Assembly (NCBI RefSeq): GCF_003286085.1 | Contig: NW_020825333.1 | Span: 806,001-870,000, forward strand | DNA length: 64,000 nucleotides | Source: Drosophila persimilis | Lineage: Eukaryota; Arthropoda; Insecta; Diptera; Drosophilidae | Reading direction: 5' to 3' | Shown: in pieces, positions 1 to 11,115 of the stretch | How the letters are laid out: every line of letters begins with the position of its first letter | Position numbering within the stretch: the first letter of the stretch is position 1 | Notes under the pieces: model-generated | Told to the model about the DNA's origin: nothing | The model's input: only the letters and a program-made list of their open reading frames with translations | Databases searched by the model: none | Made by a program: the position numbers and the translations under genes

Positions 1-123
1 CTCGTTCAGATTGATTTTCTGTCGCCTCTCGCACGCACTCTTTTCTAGCGCGGTCTGTCGGAGGAGAGCCATACTGACAAAGTATCGGGTATAAATGTAG
101 AGTTGGAGTCGCAGCAGCAACGT
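1..123 (+). mobile_element. 3' end of a DINE-1/SGM-like element
   Basis: The window opens inside the 3' end of a DINE-1-type element. It shows the same run found at the end of the array spacers: the TCTCGCACGCACTC stretch, the GGAGGAGAGCCATACTGAC stretch, the subterminal repeat AGTATCGGGTATA at 81-93, and a degenerate GC-rich hairpin region up to about 120. The 5' part lies outside the window. Confidence 0.75.
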
Positions 124-1096
124 TTTATTTTAAAATAAAAAATGTTCAGGGAAACCTAATTCCGCCTAATGAGCACCACATTCCGCTTGCTGACGCCCTC
201 ATCTTCTAGGACGATTCTGCTCCTTGCCATCGTGCAAGATTAGTCAGCATATTTTTTCAAGCTTTGTTATTGTATCGTGTAATGATATATTCAAAAAGTT
301 TGATTTTTCCAACGATGGGCTATCTTAGCTAAATAATATTTCTACATAGTGGGAATTGAGACATTCGACTGGCAGGGAAATGGTCCTGGTTTTAATCTGA
401 TCGAAAATCTTTAGCATATCAAGAAAGTTTTAATATGAAAGTAGAGACTATCTAAATTTTAAGAAATATTTAAAAAAGGTTGGCATAACGATATAAATAT
501 CGAATCAATCTACAAATTAGGAAGTGCCAAGCATTCGCGTAAAAAACTTTTTAAACTGTAAACACCTAGGAGGTTCAAAAAAAAAAAATATTTAACTAAC
601 TCATTACATACTCTTTAACATTCATAGAACTAAACGTAATAACAAAGACTCGAAACCTAGGATGAATTTTTCCGTACAATTATAAAAGTGAATACTTTTT
701 GATTTAAGAATTTTTTGAAAACAAGGATGTTTGGACTTAAGCTATTAATCTGTTTCGAAAGCGTTTTATATTGTTTAGTTAGTATCATGAGCAGTCCGAT
801 TTGGTTATCGGAAAGTTGGCAAAACTTAAATTTTTCCGCATAACAGCACAAATGTACATGTAACAGCACACACTGTGCTTGTAACACGCACGTAACAGAA
901 AATTTGAGTAAGGAGTAAGTTACCGTAACATTTAATTCAAAATGTAGGTGCAACAAATTAACTTTTTATTTTTATTTTCAATATGCATGCTGTTACTCAC
1001 AGTTTGTCAGACATGTTAAATACACAAGGGTTGCATCTAAGATGTTTTGATCGTCTTGATGTCTTGAAAATATACTGCTGTATATTTTCAAAGCAA
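124..1096. other. AT-rich stretch, nothing recognised
   Basis: No convincing coding region, RNA gene or known repeat was recognised. The sequence is AT-rich with homopolymer runs (for example around 580). Short open frames here have no recognisable family motif. Confidence 0.4.
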
Positions 1097-1149
1097 TCAA
1101 GTCAGCTGTTTTTGTTTGTCAGAACCGATGAAAAAATGAAACACATCGA

Positions 1150-1390
1150 TACCAAAAATTTGTGAAACCGGGGGCACACACTTTTCGTAGTGTAATGTGT
1201 CCTCCAAATATTGACTGAGTATCAGGTAACTGCAAAGGCCCTTAGTTCCGTCTTTAAAAGAACGTTCCCATGTCCCGTCAAATTTTTTAACAGCATATTG
1301 TGGGACAGTTTGTCTTTTGTAGCGTTTGGTTAGTTTCCAAAGTGTGTAATTAGAGGATTCATCTGCATTGTGTTGCTCTAACATTCTGTC
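1150..1390 (-). pseudogene. Non-LTR retrotransposon ORF2 scrap (jockey-like)
   Basis: The minus-strand reading has the pattern NYTLWKLTKRYKRQ, then VPQY, then DGTWERS. This resembles the linker just before the reverse transcriptase domain of jockey-type non-LTR elements. It is a short isolated fragment with no adjacent RT motif in frame, so it is a dead scrap. The family assignment rests on motif resemblance only. The 300 bases between it and the next element (1,391-1,690) show nothing recognisable. Confidence 0.45.
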
Positions 1391-1709
1391 CGTTGAAGCT
1401 CTTTTGAGTAGACCTATGTATATAGCTCCTTGTTTACATTATAGGAAATTCGACGAAATATTCTATCACTGTTGGAAATTCCCTTGAATTCCCTTCCCGT
1501 CTGATCCGTTCCTAATATACATTTTTTTCCAAGCTATAACGTTTCCGGATTGGCTGTTGTTAAGTAATTTATACTCTTAAGAAAAGTATTTATTTGCTCC
1601 TTAATTAAGATCTCGTAAGTTTTTCAAAAGGCCGGAAGTATGGATGTTGGTCCGCAATCTAGAGAGATGCTTTTGGGATAGGTAATATTTTAATGTAAAA
1701 TAAAATATT

Positions 1710-2480
1710 TTAATGTTGAAAATATGCTCGGGTTCGGTTAGGATAGGTAGAGGCGGCTGCCAGGCTCGCTAGGTGTCCTTCAAACTTTGGCCGGTTCCGG
1801 CCCGTTGTGGTACCGCTTGGCACCTTCCCTTTTCTAAATCGTGAGAAATGATGGCAGAAATTATCATATCCGGAAGCTCTTATAAAGTTTTCTATGTTCT
1901 TGGGACATATAATATCAGTTATGAATGGCAATCCCAAGTTGTGTTGCCATTATCTTCTGAGAGCTAGTCAGGTGCAGAACAGGTTTTACACCCTGTCTTC
2001 CTTTTCTTCGTCTCTGCAGCTGCGGCAAAAATCATTGTAGGGGCGCCCATCCTGTTTACATGTGTACTTATTAGCTAATGTCTTTTGAGGTTACGCATGA
2101 CTGCGCCTCACATTTTTCTGCTAAGCTTGCAGAGCTAAGAGTTGCGCTTCATATTTATTTTCGGACATGTAGCGATTTGATCGCAGCTTGGCTGTTGCTG
2201 TATGCGAGTTGCCGTGACGGTAACCGCTTCAAGGTAGTCCAAGGCTTCCCTGATTGCTATGACTTTTGCCTGGAAAACGCTGCAGTGATCCTGAGTGCCT
2301 GAAGAAGTGCCTTATTTTCAGCTGGTCGGAGTAGATTCCCCCTCCGACCTCCGATCTTGTTGTTCATCCTGGATCCTTCTGTGAAGATTTGTATAGCCTG
2401 GTGGTCGAGCCATTCATCTCTGTGAGAGAAGATTGTGTTGAAAGGAGTAGCTGTGTGTTTTTTTGTGAACAATATTTCTA
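1710..2480 (-). pseudogene. RNase H-like and C-terminal part of the LOA/Bilbo-like element
   Basis: The minus-strand reading contains IQIFTEGSRMNNKIGG, resembling the first RNase H motif with E in place of the usual catalytic D. Lower down there is MGLPFI...NFIRASGY, similar to the C-terminal tail of LOA-type ORF2. Stops and frameshifts separate them. AT-rich sequence at about 1,680-1,720 may mark the old 3' end. Confidence 0.45.
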
Positions 2481-2554
2481 ATATATTTTAATATATATAT
2501 TTAATTTATTTTAATATGATTGGTCGGAGTCTCTCAGAAGGCATAAGATGGCAT

Positions 2555-3410
2555 TCAGCGAATCATTTGGAGTGGTGCCGCCCTATGCACTGATGCATAG
2601 GGCGGCGGTTTGCTGACCCTTGCACAATTTTTTGCGGATCGTCCTTTTCGATAGGACACTGTAACTCCGTAGAGTAGTATTGGTCTAACTATTGCCAGAT
2701 ATATCCATTGGACTATACTATAGAGACATAGAGTTGCCTTCTTCACTATTTTTTTTTACGTTCATGTTCCAATTAAAATTTTTGTCAATTACCAACTTTA
2801 AGTAACTGGCACTGTTGCCAGTTGCGAGGTTGGGGTGTGGTACCTTGTATTTATATTGAAAAGCACGAGTTCCGTTCTCGAGGGATTTACTCCCAGTCCG
2901 CGTGATTCTGTACATTCTAACAGTCGCTAGCTTTGCGGTCATTTAGTCGTAGGGTGTTTGGGGGTATTTCGATGAGATTCACAAAGCGGCGGTATGACAT
3001 TGTTAAAGGTCCCTGAAAGCATCTGAGGATTCACAGTTGTCCTAAGCTGTTGCCCGACTATTTTCTCAAAAAATTTGAGAAGGAAGGACGATAGACCATC
3101 ATTTTTTTTGAGGTACCCCATCGACGATAGTTTTCGAGAGGATCTTGTGTAGCATTGCGGCATTTGACGTTTCCTCGATTTCAGAGTAAAATGTTGGATA
3201 TCTATCCCACCAGGCGGATTTCTTTTTCCCCCCAGCTTTGTTGAAAGGGCATTCTGCCGTGAAAGCTTTGTTGCATGCTTCCGTGAACTTGTTTACTAGA
3301 CGGTTTAGGTCTTCCTGTGTTTGAAGCTTTGGTTTGGTGTTTTGTAGGGGAGTATTTTCTCCATGGCTGTTCTGTATTTTTTCCAGTTGGCTATCCTGTG
3401 ATTAATATTG
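2555..3410 (-). pseudogene. Reverse transcriptase fragments of the LOA/Bilbo-like element
   Basis: Minus-strand pieces in several frames match the order of a non-LTR RT. They are a basic stretch with a W-W pair, then LSSFLLKFFEKIVGQQLRT (RT start), then YLKLVIDKNFNW, then IYLAIVRPILLYGV (thumb). The catalytic F/YADD box is not visible, so the palm core is deleted or too decayed. This is non-functional. Confidence 0.55.
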
Positions 3411-3479
3411 TCAGTTTTGGGGTCTCGAGAGATGATATCGACTTTTCAAGTCTTGAATATGTCTGACGCTGGGATTTTT

Positions 3480-4620
3480 TGACAGATGTGAAACCCCGAT
3501 CCACACTGGCGCCATCTGCCATCCGTCAAAAAGCAGCTGATAAGCTGAAATTAAAAAGTTTTGGTCTAAATTGTGAAATTTTCACAATTTTAAATTAGTA
3601 AATTGCCTATATTATTGGCTTTAATAAAACAATCCATATGTGGAGATAATGTTTTTTATCCCCAATCGGCCGACTAATTATTTCGAATTAAATAAAACTC
3701 GGCGCAGAAATAAAATTACGATATGTTCTTTAATGCGTGACATCCAAATTGCAAGTGTGGCTTGCCTGCCCTTTACATTGCCGCTCCGATCGCTAAGCGC
3801 AGCTTCGCTCGGCCGACGTCGGTAGGCAGACGCAAAGCGGAGATAGCGAAGAGCGAGCTGGCAGAGAGCGTTTAGCAGGGCAAGCACGCGCAAAGCTTTA
3901 ACAAACAAATGAGTGACATAGACATAAGTAACAAACAAAATAAGCGGCTGAGGGCCAATAATTAGGTGCTGTTTGGCAAGCAGCTAATCGGCTGGGTTCT
4001 GCTCCGAACACCATATATGTACAATAAACGTTATTCTTTGGACTCCCTTAAAAATTGTAGCACCTCTGTTTGGAAGTTGGTTTTTCAGAAGATTTTCCAG
4101 TTTAATCCGCTTTGCGTCGACATTAACGGAATTATTGGTCAAATGTTTATATCGAGCTTTTCCATCTATGCAGTCAATTTCGACTTGCGTGTTTTGTTTG
4201 TTCAAATCATAAAAAAGAGAGCAAATACACACATACATATGTACATATGTTGAATTATTTCCACCAAATTCTGGTCTCTCCATTTTGTATTGTGTCTGTT
4301 GCACTCTTATCTCTTTTTAAGTCTTCAACGATTTAAAATTCGAATTACGATTTGAAATATGTCTGGGTGCGAACTATTTTTTTTTATTGTAATTCATTGT
4401 TTTCTTGGGTTGCATTTAGGAACATCCCAGATGGATGGTGGAATAACTGGAAAATTTTCGGAACGGCAAAACCTTACGGACCATCCCCGAAATGGATGGT
4501 GGATGGTCGTCAGTGTGAGTAGACTATTAGTGAGACATTATCGTCATGGCGGATTTTTTATTATAAATGTAGAGTTGTTGCCCCGATTAAAAATTAATAA
4601 ATTATAGTTTATCTGAAAAG
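3480..4620. other. Unassigned segment inside the non-LTR remnant
   Basis: This segment separates the endonuclease and RT parts of the LOA/Bilbo-like element. It holds a GC-richer block with many GCGAAG/GCGAGC-type words (about 3,780-3,900) and a short direct repeat of an ATGGATGGTGG-type word (about 4,430-4,505). No open frame here has a recognisable motif. It may be a nested insertion, but no target duplication was found. Confidence 0.35.
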
Positions 4621-4657
4621 TGACTCACCACCTACCATTTTTGTCCGAGCTCTCTCA

Positions 4658-5060
4658 TTAGGTGTGGTGAGCGTTGCCGTCGCAGCCCATTAACAGACCT
4701 GTATCTGACTTCTTGCTGTCGGTGGCTAGCTGACGAACGAGGTCGCTTAGAGCATAGCTTTCCGCATGGGACATGTAGGACGACAATAATCTTAGATGTT
4801 TCCCTTGCAGCTTAAGGCATCCTAAAGTGTTGTCGCCATCGATAAAGTTAAGGAACGGAAAAATGTTTAAGTGCGTTCTAGTAAGAATGCAGGTACGGAT
4901 TTTACTTTCATTTTGAGCCACAATCATCTTCCTCATGGCTAATCCACATACCTTGTCTCCCGCTATCCAATGCTCCTGGATTAGGACTAGATCGGCTCCG
5001 CTCACATCTAAGCGGAGTTTTAGGCCAGCAGATGCTGCTTAACAGTGGTGAAGATTGATT
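4658..5060 (-). pseudogene. Endonuclease fragment of the LOA/Bilbo-like element
   Basis: The minus-strand frame of about 115 codons reads ADLVLIQEHWIAGDKVCGL near its start and LLMGCDGNAHH near its end. These correspond to the metal-binding E and the D-x-N-x-H motif of apurinic-like endonucleases in non-LTR retrotransposons, which nick target DNA for target-primed reverse transcription. A stop follows directly after the D-x-N-x-H motif, so the rest of the domain and its link to RT are lost. Confidence 0.65.
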
Positions 5061-5560
5061 TGAAGTAGTCCCAGGGGCATTGCCACAGACGTTCTCTCGG
5101 TACATAGACTCTAAATCGAGCATCAGCTTTGTGCCTTCTTGGACCGGCTCCTGCTCAACTGAGCTGTCGTGCACAGGATGCGCCTTACACTTGTACACCT
5201 TAATGGTGCATAAGCTGGCTGCCTTTAACAGGGCCAGCGACTTCTGGTTAAGCACGAGAACAAACCAGGCTTGTCGGTCACCTCAACCTTTATTACCTTC
5301 CAATCAGTGGTTGGAAATCTTGGGTTGTATCTCTGCAACATCCTGGTCCTCGGATTTCTAGGAGCTCGAAGCAGCCGTCGGGCAATGCCGCGAGTCCACC
5401 CACTCTCACTGGTGCCTGGGAATTTTAGCGTCCGCGCTGCCTTTATCCAAGACATCGATCAGAGTCATTTCTTTGGCAATCTGCGCGAAAGATACGTTGG
5501 GTTTCCTGTTGTTAAGCTGTTTGGGTCAGTTGTTTGTGTTGCCGTTCGCGGACACCCGCT
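5050..5560 (-). pseudogene. ORF1 fragment of the LOA/Bilbo-like element
   Basis: Two frames carry ORF1-like text: one with KFPGTSESGWTRGIARRLL and one with a DKPGLF...LNQKSL...TIKVYK stretch, the spacing seen in the RNA-binding ORF1 proteins of this clade. The frame changes between the two parts and stops interrupt both. The end overlaps the start of the endonuclease region, as in elements with overlapping ORF1 and ORF2. It borders a gypsy-type pol remnant on its upstream side. Confidence 0.5.
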
Positions 5561-5589
5561 GGCTGTCCGGGACTGCTTATTTCCGGTAT

Positions 5590-6905
5590 TCTCCCGCAAA
5601 TACAACTAAGTTTGATTTTGGGATGCCCGCTTATTCGCAGCTGACCTGCCGAGATGGACGGTTCGATATTGGGAATACGTAACGTACACCCATATAGCAT
5701 CTCTGCTGCTGATGCCTTTATGTCCTCCTTGAGGAGGCCAAGCATGACGTTTGGAAGCAGCTTGAGTCTTTCATGGACCTGTGCCAACGCTCCATCATGC
5801 CATTTGACTGGGGGTGGTATGGCGTCGTGTGAATGTGCACGCTTCCCAGCATATTCGCCAGAGACTTAGACTGCAGATTCGAATTGAGTTCCTTGATCGG
5901 TTGTAATAGTCAATGGGCACGCGACACGCGATATCCAGCGCGACAATATTGCTTCACATATGGTCTCTGCAGTCATATCTTTCAACGGCACAGCCTCCAG
6001 CCAGCGGAAAAAGCGGTCAATCATTGTCAGACAATATCTGTATCCGTGAATCAAGGGCATCACAACAATGTCTAGATGTACGTAATCAAACATTCCATCG
6101 GGGACAGTGTTTTTTTCCGGAATTAGAGCGTTGTGCTTATGAATTTTGGCTCGTTGGCACGGAAGGCAATTCCTCGAATACTCCAGAACGTTCTTACGTT
6201 GCATTTTTTGAATGCTTTGATCGAGCTTGGCGTCCACTGCACTGGCCGTTTGTCGTTTATCTTCATGCTGCGTGTCGTTGAGTGGCGACTGTATTTCTGA
6301 TGCAAAAGGTATGCAGCGGTGGTAATAGTTAACTATACCAAGAAAATTACCTAATTCGCAGATAGTTTGTGGCTGAGTGTACTTAGTAATTTACTTCACT
6401 CGATTCTCTGGAGGCTGAATTCCGTTGCCGTTGACTGTGTAACTCAGTAATGTCACTTGAGGTTGTGCGAAACAGCACTTCTTCTCGTTGATGCAAAGTT
6501 TATGCGCTTGTAAGATTTGCAACACATTGTGTGTACTCCTCCATTGAGTTGGATATTATGAGAATGTCATCAATGTAGCAAAACACGTAAATGGCATTTT
6601 TACAAATTCAATTAGCCCAAACGGTGTGCATACGACTGTTTTTTCGATGTCCTCTTCGGCCATCGCTATTTGATAGTATGCTCGTTCGAGGTCTAGTGTA
6701 GTAAAAACGTTTTTGCCATATGAACGATCAGCAAAATCGTAAATGTGGGGAATCGGGTAACGATCTGGAACGGTTATGTATGTAGTGGCGAACTGAAGGT
6801 GAATCTGATGGGTTCGTGTTGTCGAGGTTGAAGTCGGTGTGTCGGTCCTTGCCTTGATGCGCTTTGTCGATATTTGGCGAAGCAAAATCCTGCGAGATTA
6901 CAGAT
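5590..6905 (-). pseudogene. Gypsy-superfamily pol remnant (left copy)
   Basis: On the minus strand an RT part (about 6,556-6,885; VPDRYPIPHIYDF, then FTTLDLERAYYQIAM with the first catalytic Asp) is followed by a decayed RT/RNase H region. Then comes an integrase part (5,866-6,237; [27 protein letters not shown]) and a C-terminal part with AEMLYG. Frameshifts separate the pieces, and the integrase HH zinc-finger half is deleted here although present in the right copy. The motif style recalls the Osvaldo/Ulysses-like branch, but that placement is uncertain. Confidence 0.75.
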
Positions 6906-6954
6906 AGGCTTGTGCCCTTGGTAAGACGTTGTGCAAGACCATAGTGCAGGGAAA

Positions 6955-7395
6955 CCTCTCGCTCTGGCGAGAGAGAATGAAATTGTTTTCTTCATTCTGG
7001 CCATAATAATAATACGATCTGGCTCAGATTCTGCAGTCTAGAAGATATAGTAGTAATTCTCTATAGTTCTATGTTTTTGATTTTCTCCTGACTTCAAAAA
7101 TGTGGATGAAACAATTTTCGTCCTTTGTGAGGCGGAAGGGGGCTGGGTGAAGTTTTAAAAAACACTTGTAACAGTAAGTTGTCATAGCTCTAGCTTTTAT
7201 AGTCTCTAAGAACTAGGCGCTTAAAGGGACGGACAGACGGACGGACAGACATTACTCAATCGACTGAGCTATTGATGCTGATCAATAATATATATATACT
7301 TTATGGGACCGGAAACACTTCTTTCTGGGCGTTGCACACGCCCACTCTTCCCACAAATCTAATATACCCCAATACTGATTTTGTGTATCAGGTAA
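6955..7395 (-). mobile_element. DINE-1/SGM-like element (left copy), 3'-truncated
   Basis: This has the reverse-orientation DINE-1 signature: a degenerate 5' subterminal repeat near 7,380-7,393, the word CCCATAAAGTATATATAT in reverse, and a GGACGGACAGACGGACGG block at about 7,228-7,248. The 3' half is missing. The orthologous element in the right copy is split by the LTR retrotransposon at its TATATATATA tract. Confidence 0.8.
7289..7298. other. Empty site matching the LTR-element insertion point
   Basis: The tract TATATATATA here corresponds to the point where the 7,079-bp retrotransposon interrupts the right copy. There, TATATAT precedes the element and ATATATA follows it. Removing one ATAT restores exactly the ten bases seen here. 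This is the pre-insertion state and proves a 4-bp ATAT target duplication. Confidence 0.9.
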
Positions 7396-7517
7396 AACAA
7401 AGACACCAAGACCGGTTCGACCACAAAACAACTTAGGTGTCCTTAGGAGGGATGAACGCGGTCCTTTTCTTAGCGCTGGTTGGAACCTACAACTCTGACT
7501 CCACATTTACAAAATTA

Positions 7518-7748
7518 AAAATTACAATTTAGCGTTTATTGTTCAATACTGTTTCTGTGTTTTTGTTAGAGTTTGTTCACGGCCACGGGAACTTAGACTA
7601 AGGTGTTAGGCGCTTCGCCGATGAAGGCCGACTGTCTTGAAGAGTACTGAGTCGAAGCTGTGGATTATAAGAAGTAAGAACGTTACCTATGTGTGTGCGC
7701 GATAATAGAAAGCTTAAGAGATACTTTCTTGATGTTACTTAAGAGCTC
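7518..7748 (-). repeat. LTR-like segment at the 3' side of the BEL/Pao remnant
   Basis: This segment is similar to 11,780-12,068 (shared words such as GTGTTAGGCGCTTCG, ATGAAG, CGACTGTCTTGAAGAGTACTG and GTGGATTATAAGAAGTAAG). It directly abuts a CCCCCCC tract at about 7,755, which on the minus strand reads as a polypurine tract. A pair of similar segments flanking the BEL/Pao remnant suggests decayed LTRs, the other one displaced by a DINE-1 insertion. Confidence 0.55.
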
Positions 7749-7961
7749 TACTCCCCCCCGTTGAAAGACCAGGCTATCCTCAACTGGAAGGACGCACAGC
7801 TTGTTGACAGCTAGAGTGATGACCTTGATTACCCGCGCTAAGGGCCACATCAACGGCGGCAAGTTTGACCTCGTTGGATCGAGGATTGTGGTGTGCAACG
7901 TGGGCACGTTGTCGAAAAGCAGAGTCAGGTACTCCTCACTCCAACGTTTCTAAAAAATCTG

Positions 7962-8652
7962 CTAGGCACAGGCGACTCGCTGCCAGCGATCGAGTCGATT
8001 GAAGTTGAGACCCGTAACGTTTGGCTCAGGAAACTCCATCAGCGGACGATAAATTAAAAAATGTCCGGGTATAAGGACGCCAAGATCTTCCAGGTTTTCT
8101 GAAATCGAGATAAGGGGATGAGAATTCATTACAACCTGGATTTGGCACACCAATGTCCGCAGAGCATCGAATCAAAAAAGTGACGATCCCAACGTGCGAT
8201 ACAAATTATGTTTGACCGCCTTCACCGCTGCCTCCCACAAACCGCCGAAATGCGGCGAGCGAGACACAGTTTTCATGCCACCGATGGGCAAAAACTTTAA
8301 GCGAATCGCTCCAAGTAGCGACTGTCGACCAGCATGGTGATGATTCCGTTGAAAGTGCGTAATGATGGCGAGCGTTAATAGATAATGCCTGTGCAAAATG
8401 ATTGGGTGGCGTGAATCGAAGTGAGTGCCGCAGGCGGCCACCAACACGAACTAGACCAAAGTCATCTATGAAAGGCGAGAGCAAGATGATTCTGCTGGGA
8501 GCCTCGACGCAGTTCACTTTCCGCACAGCAATGTACTTATGTGCCCGTTGAACGATGCGACATAATAATCCTTTGCTAAGGTACTCAGACGAGAGATCCG
8601 GTGACATCGTCCTACTGATGACTTTCTGAACGTAACCAAAAATGCGCATCAT
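7962..8652 (-). pseudogene. BEL/Pao integrase fragment (left copy)
   Basis: The frame 8,206-8,652 carries LLSPFIDDFGLVRVGGRLR. The frame 8,172-8,447 carries HHHAGRQSLLGAIRLKFLP and PHFGGLWEAAVKAVKHNL. The frame 7,962-8,153 carries NSHPLISIS and LIPGHFLIYRPL. These are the zinc-binding, core and C-terminal signatures of BEL/Pao integrase in order, broken by frameshifts. The middle of the catalytic core is missing. Confidence 0.75.
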
Positions 8653-9025
8653 GACTCCAAATGAGTTGTGCTAACGAAAGTGTATGAAAACGGATGAGTG
8701 TGTGAAATAGCTTGGCTTGAATGGTGAGGAATAGACATAAGCAGATCATTTAACGAAAGACCAGATGTGGTAGCCGCAGAGCCGTCGAATACGACCCTCA
8801 GATTTGTTGTGGAGCTGTTCTCTTTGATGACGCAATGATGTAGCAAGAAATATTTGCACTTGTGCCCATCTTCCTGGGGCACCAGAGACATATTCCGCGT
8901 ATTCCCCTGAGGGTAAGCGAGCGTTGGCGATGGTTGACGAAGTATTCCTCGCAGTGAAGTTCCTCCTTTGTTGCCCTAGCGATTGGCTCAAAGATGTCCT
9001 TCACTTCCCAAAATTGACGAACCAA
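8649..9025 (-). pseudogene. BEL/Pao RT N-terminal fragment (left copy)
   Basis: Two overlapping frames give VRQFWEVKDI, then TKEELHCEEYFVN, then NLRVVFDGSAATTSGLSLND. This is the conserved start of the BEL/Pao RT domain. A frameshift separates the parts, and the sequence jumps to integrase soon after SLNDLLM. The YxDD catalytic box is therefore absent. Confidence 0.7.
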
Positions 9026-9137
9026 TCCTTACACACCTTTCTATTAATTAATAACTGTAGTGGTATTTTTATTTTGATTGCATGCTTAGTTTCTTAGTAA
9101 GTTTAGTGGTAATTTTCCTCGAATGTTAGTCTAATAG

Positions 9138-9362
9138 CTATCTTTCTTGCATGTTTGCGTTTGGTTCGGCTACGCACCGTGCGTCATGCGGCAGCGCCCC
9201 TAAAATCCGCGATTTCAGAACGAGATCCACCGAGATATCTTCAGTTAAGAAGGTAGCATCTCCTATGCCAGAGACAGCAGTAAGCGATTTAGTTTTACGC
9301 AGTTGAAGCTGATTAGCTATACGAGTAGTTACGAAATGCAATTGCGAGTCCGAGTCCAACAA
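9138..9362 (-). pseudogene. BEL/Pao protease fragment (left copy)
   Basis: The minus-strand frame begins LLDSDSQLHFVTTRIANQL, matching the retropepsin-like region of BEL/Pao elements. At the position of the catalytic D-S/T-G triad it reads D-S-D, so the active site appears altered (inference). It ends in a stop before the RT part. Confidence 0.6.
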
Positions 9363-9443
9363 TGCGCGACATGGTATGAAAGTTCCAGCGCTGTTTTTGA
9401 CGAGAACGACGACGGTGGCTAATAGAACAGGCTCAAACGGACG

Positions 9444-10789
9444 CTAGAATATATAAACTAGCGGCGAGGAGGGCGACAATGCAACCATGGCGGTATGATT
9501 TGGCTGTGGCTCGATTGAAGAAACAGTATGGAATGTCTCTGTTAGACGAAGAAAATGCAGAAGAGTGTGGTGCTTCGATTGACAAGTACAGCACGGACCT
9601 GATTTACAATCTTTCACGTGATGACCCTTTCGTAGGCAATTGACGCATAACAAGACCCTCTTTGTGTAATTGTGACGATCATTCGATAGATTTTTCCACC
9701 GTTGACAACTGGCGATCATATGGTTCGTGCCTTCACAGAACACACTGGAAACATGAGCGCATGATGCTACAAACGATTTTCATGATGCGTACTCGCGGTT
9801 TTCCCTGACCCGGTTGCCAACCTGACCATGTTGCCCTTGCATGGAGTGGTGAATGCCTACGACATCTTTGTTCCAGAAAGGCAGATATTTCTCCCAGGAT
9901 GGAAGATTTTGATTCGACGACGCTGCTTCCTATTTAACTTGAGGAAGCAAGTGGACGATGATGCAATCAGCTATTTCCTCCTTAGTTGCCAGCGCTTCCA
10001 ACGCGTGAAGATGTGAGGTGGCGGCGTCCGTAAGCGCCCGCAGCTGAACAACAGATGAGTCCCCACTCGCCAGCCCAAATATTTCTCTAATGTGTGCCTG
10101 TAGAATGAGACGTTTATTAGCCAATCGTTTTTTGAGAATATCTAATTGCAATTATTGTAATTAGCCTCGCTCATCTTCAACGAACTAATGGTGTCCAACG
10201 CCGCTCCGCTCAAACAAGACTGCAAATGCTATAATTTCTCGATAGAAGTCAGTTCAGCTTCACTATCAATAACAGCTGTGGACATGGCATAGAATATAGG
10301 TCCACTCTGTATAGTCTCCGCTGAACTTGGGCAGCTGCAGCTGTGGCAAGCGCAATCGACTGGCTATGTACATAATGGATTGGGATTCACTTGGGTTCAT
10401 TTGAAACGTGGAACAATGCGTGGCTTGCGAACTCTGGCCCAACTCACGCTGAAGAATGGTCCTCAAAGATAAGATGGACGAGTCCAATTTTCCAGGTGGT
10501 GTGGCCACAATAAAATTCATTTAAGCTTCGTCAATGATTTTAACAATCCTCGCAGATCATCCATTTCGCGTAGCTTTTCACGATCCATCTCTGTTCGTAT
10601 GGACTCTAGCCTGTCCAAAATGGCTCTAGCCCTTAGCCTCCTGAAGGAAATCCAAGATGCAAGGAATTGGGTGCTGGCTGCGTTAGCACTAAACCTTTCA
10701 TCAGATAGAGCATCGCCAACTTTCACAGTATTACTGTCATTGCGCATAGCCACCGATTCACTCCTTCTATTATTTTTTTTCTTGCCCAT
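9444..10789 (-). pseudogene. BEL/Pao gag fragments (left copy)
   Basis: A start-like MGKKKNNRR lies at 10,789. Then comes a stretch with RLPQLQLPKFSGDYTEW (10,266-10,520), typical of BEL gag proteins. A Cys/His-rich region follows with LCVNCLRKGHHVKDC and CCTCQSKHHTLLH (9,444-9,743), the nucleocapsid-like zinc knuckles. Frameshifts and stops break the reading at least three times. Confidence 0.7.
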
Positions 10790-11115
10790 GGTTTCGGCTA
10801 TAGTCTGTTAACGCGGAGTGTATAAGTCGATCAGAGTTAAATAAAATGATGCAACGCGCTAGTTCAAACGAGTTCAAAACTTGTTGGCGTTCACTTTTGC
10901 TGCACTTTTTATGTATTTATGTCCATAACGTATGCGCGCCAAAGCAACGAAGCGACGACCGAAAAGAACCAACAGTTATGCACAAGCGAACGAGTTCAAG
11001 TTGTGCAGACGGTCAAGAGAGCTGACTGAAGCAAACGACGAAAGAGGAGGCGAAGAAAACTATCGGACCACGCTTAGATCTCTATGCGACGAAAGAGAAG
11101 CGAAAACGAAATGTT

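Larger units (their letters stand above)
1690..5560 (-). mobile_element. Degenerate LOA/Bilbo-like non-LTR retrotransposon
   Basis: Minus-strand pieces occur in the order expected for one LOA/Bilbo-type element. From high to low coordinate they are an ORF1 part, an AP-like endonuclease, a reverse transcriptase, an RNase H-like part and a C-terminal tail ending near an A/T-rich 3' end at about 1,690. Every domain is broken by stops and frameshifts. About 1.1 kb of unrelated DNA (3,480-4,620) separates the endonuclease from the RT, which is either an insertion or a sign that two fragments are juxtaposed. Bilbo-type elements are known from obscura-group flies, which fits the organism inferred here. 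Confidence 0.6.
7750..10800 (-). mobile_element. BEL/Pao LTR-retrotransposon remnant (left copy)
   Basis: On the minus strand gag, zinc-knuckle, protease, the N-terminal RT and integrase parts follow in BEL/Pao order. The RT catalytic core and RNase H are missing between about 8,650 and 8,700, so this was an internally deleted element even before its frames decayed. A matching copy lies at 60,121-63,183 on the same strand. The region 10,801-11,115 upstream of gag may be leader or LTR, but no feature there can be named. Confidence 0.75.

Noticed and set aside
657-956. 99-codon minus frame near the window start
   Set aside because: It is AT-rich with no motif, no recognisable homologue and no supporting splice or start context.
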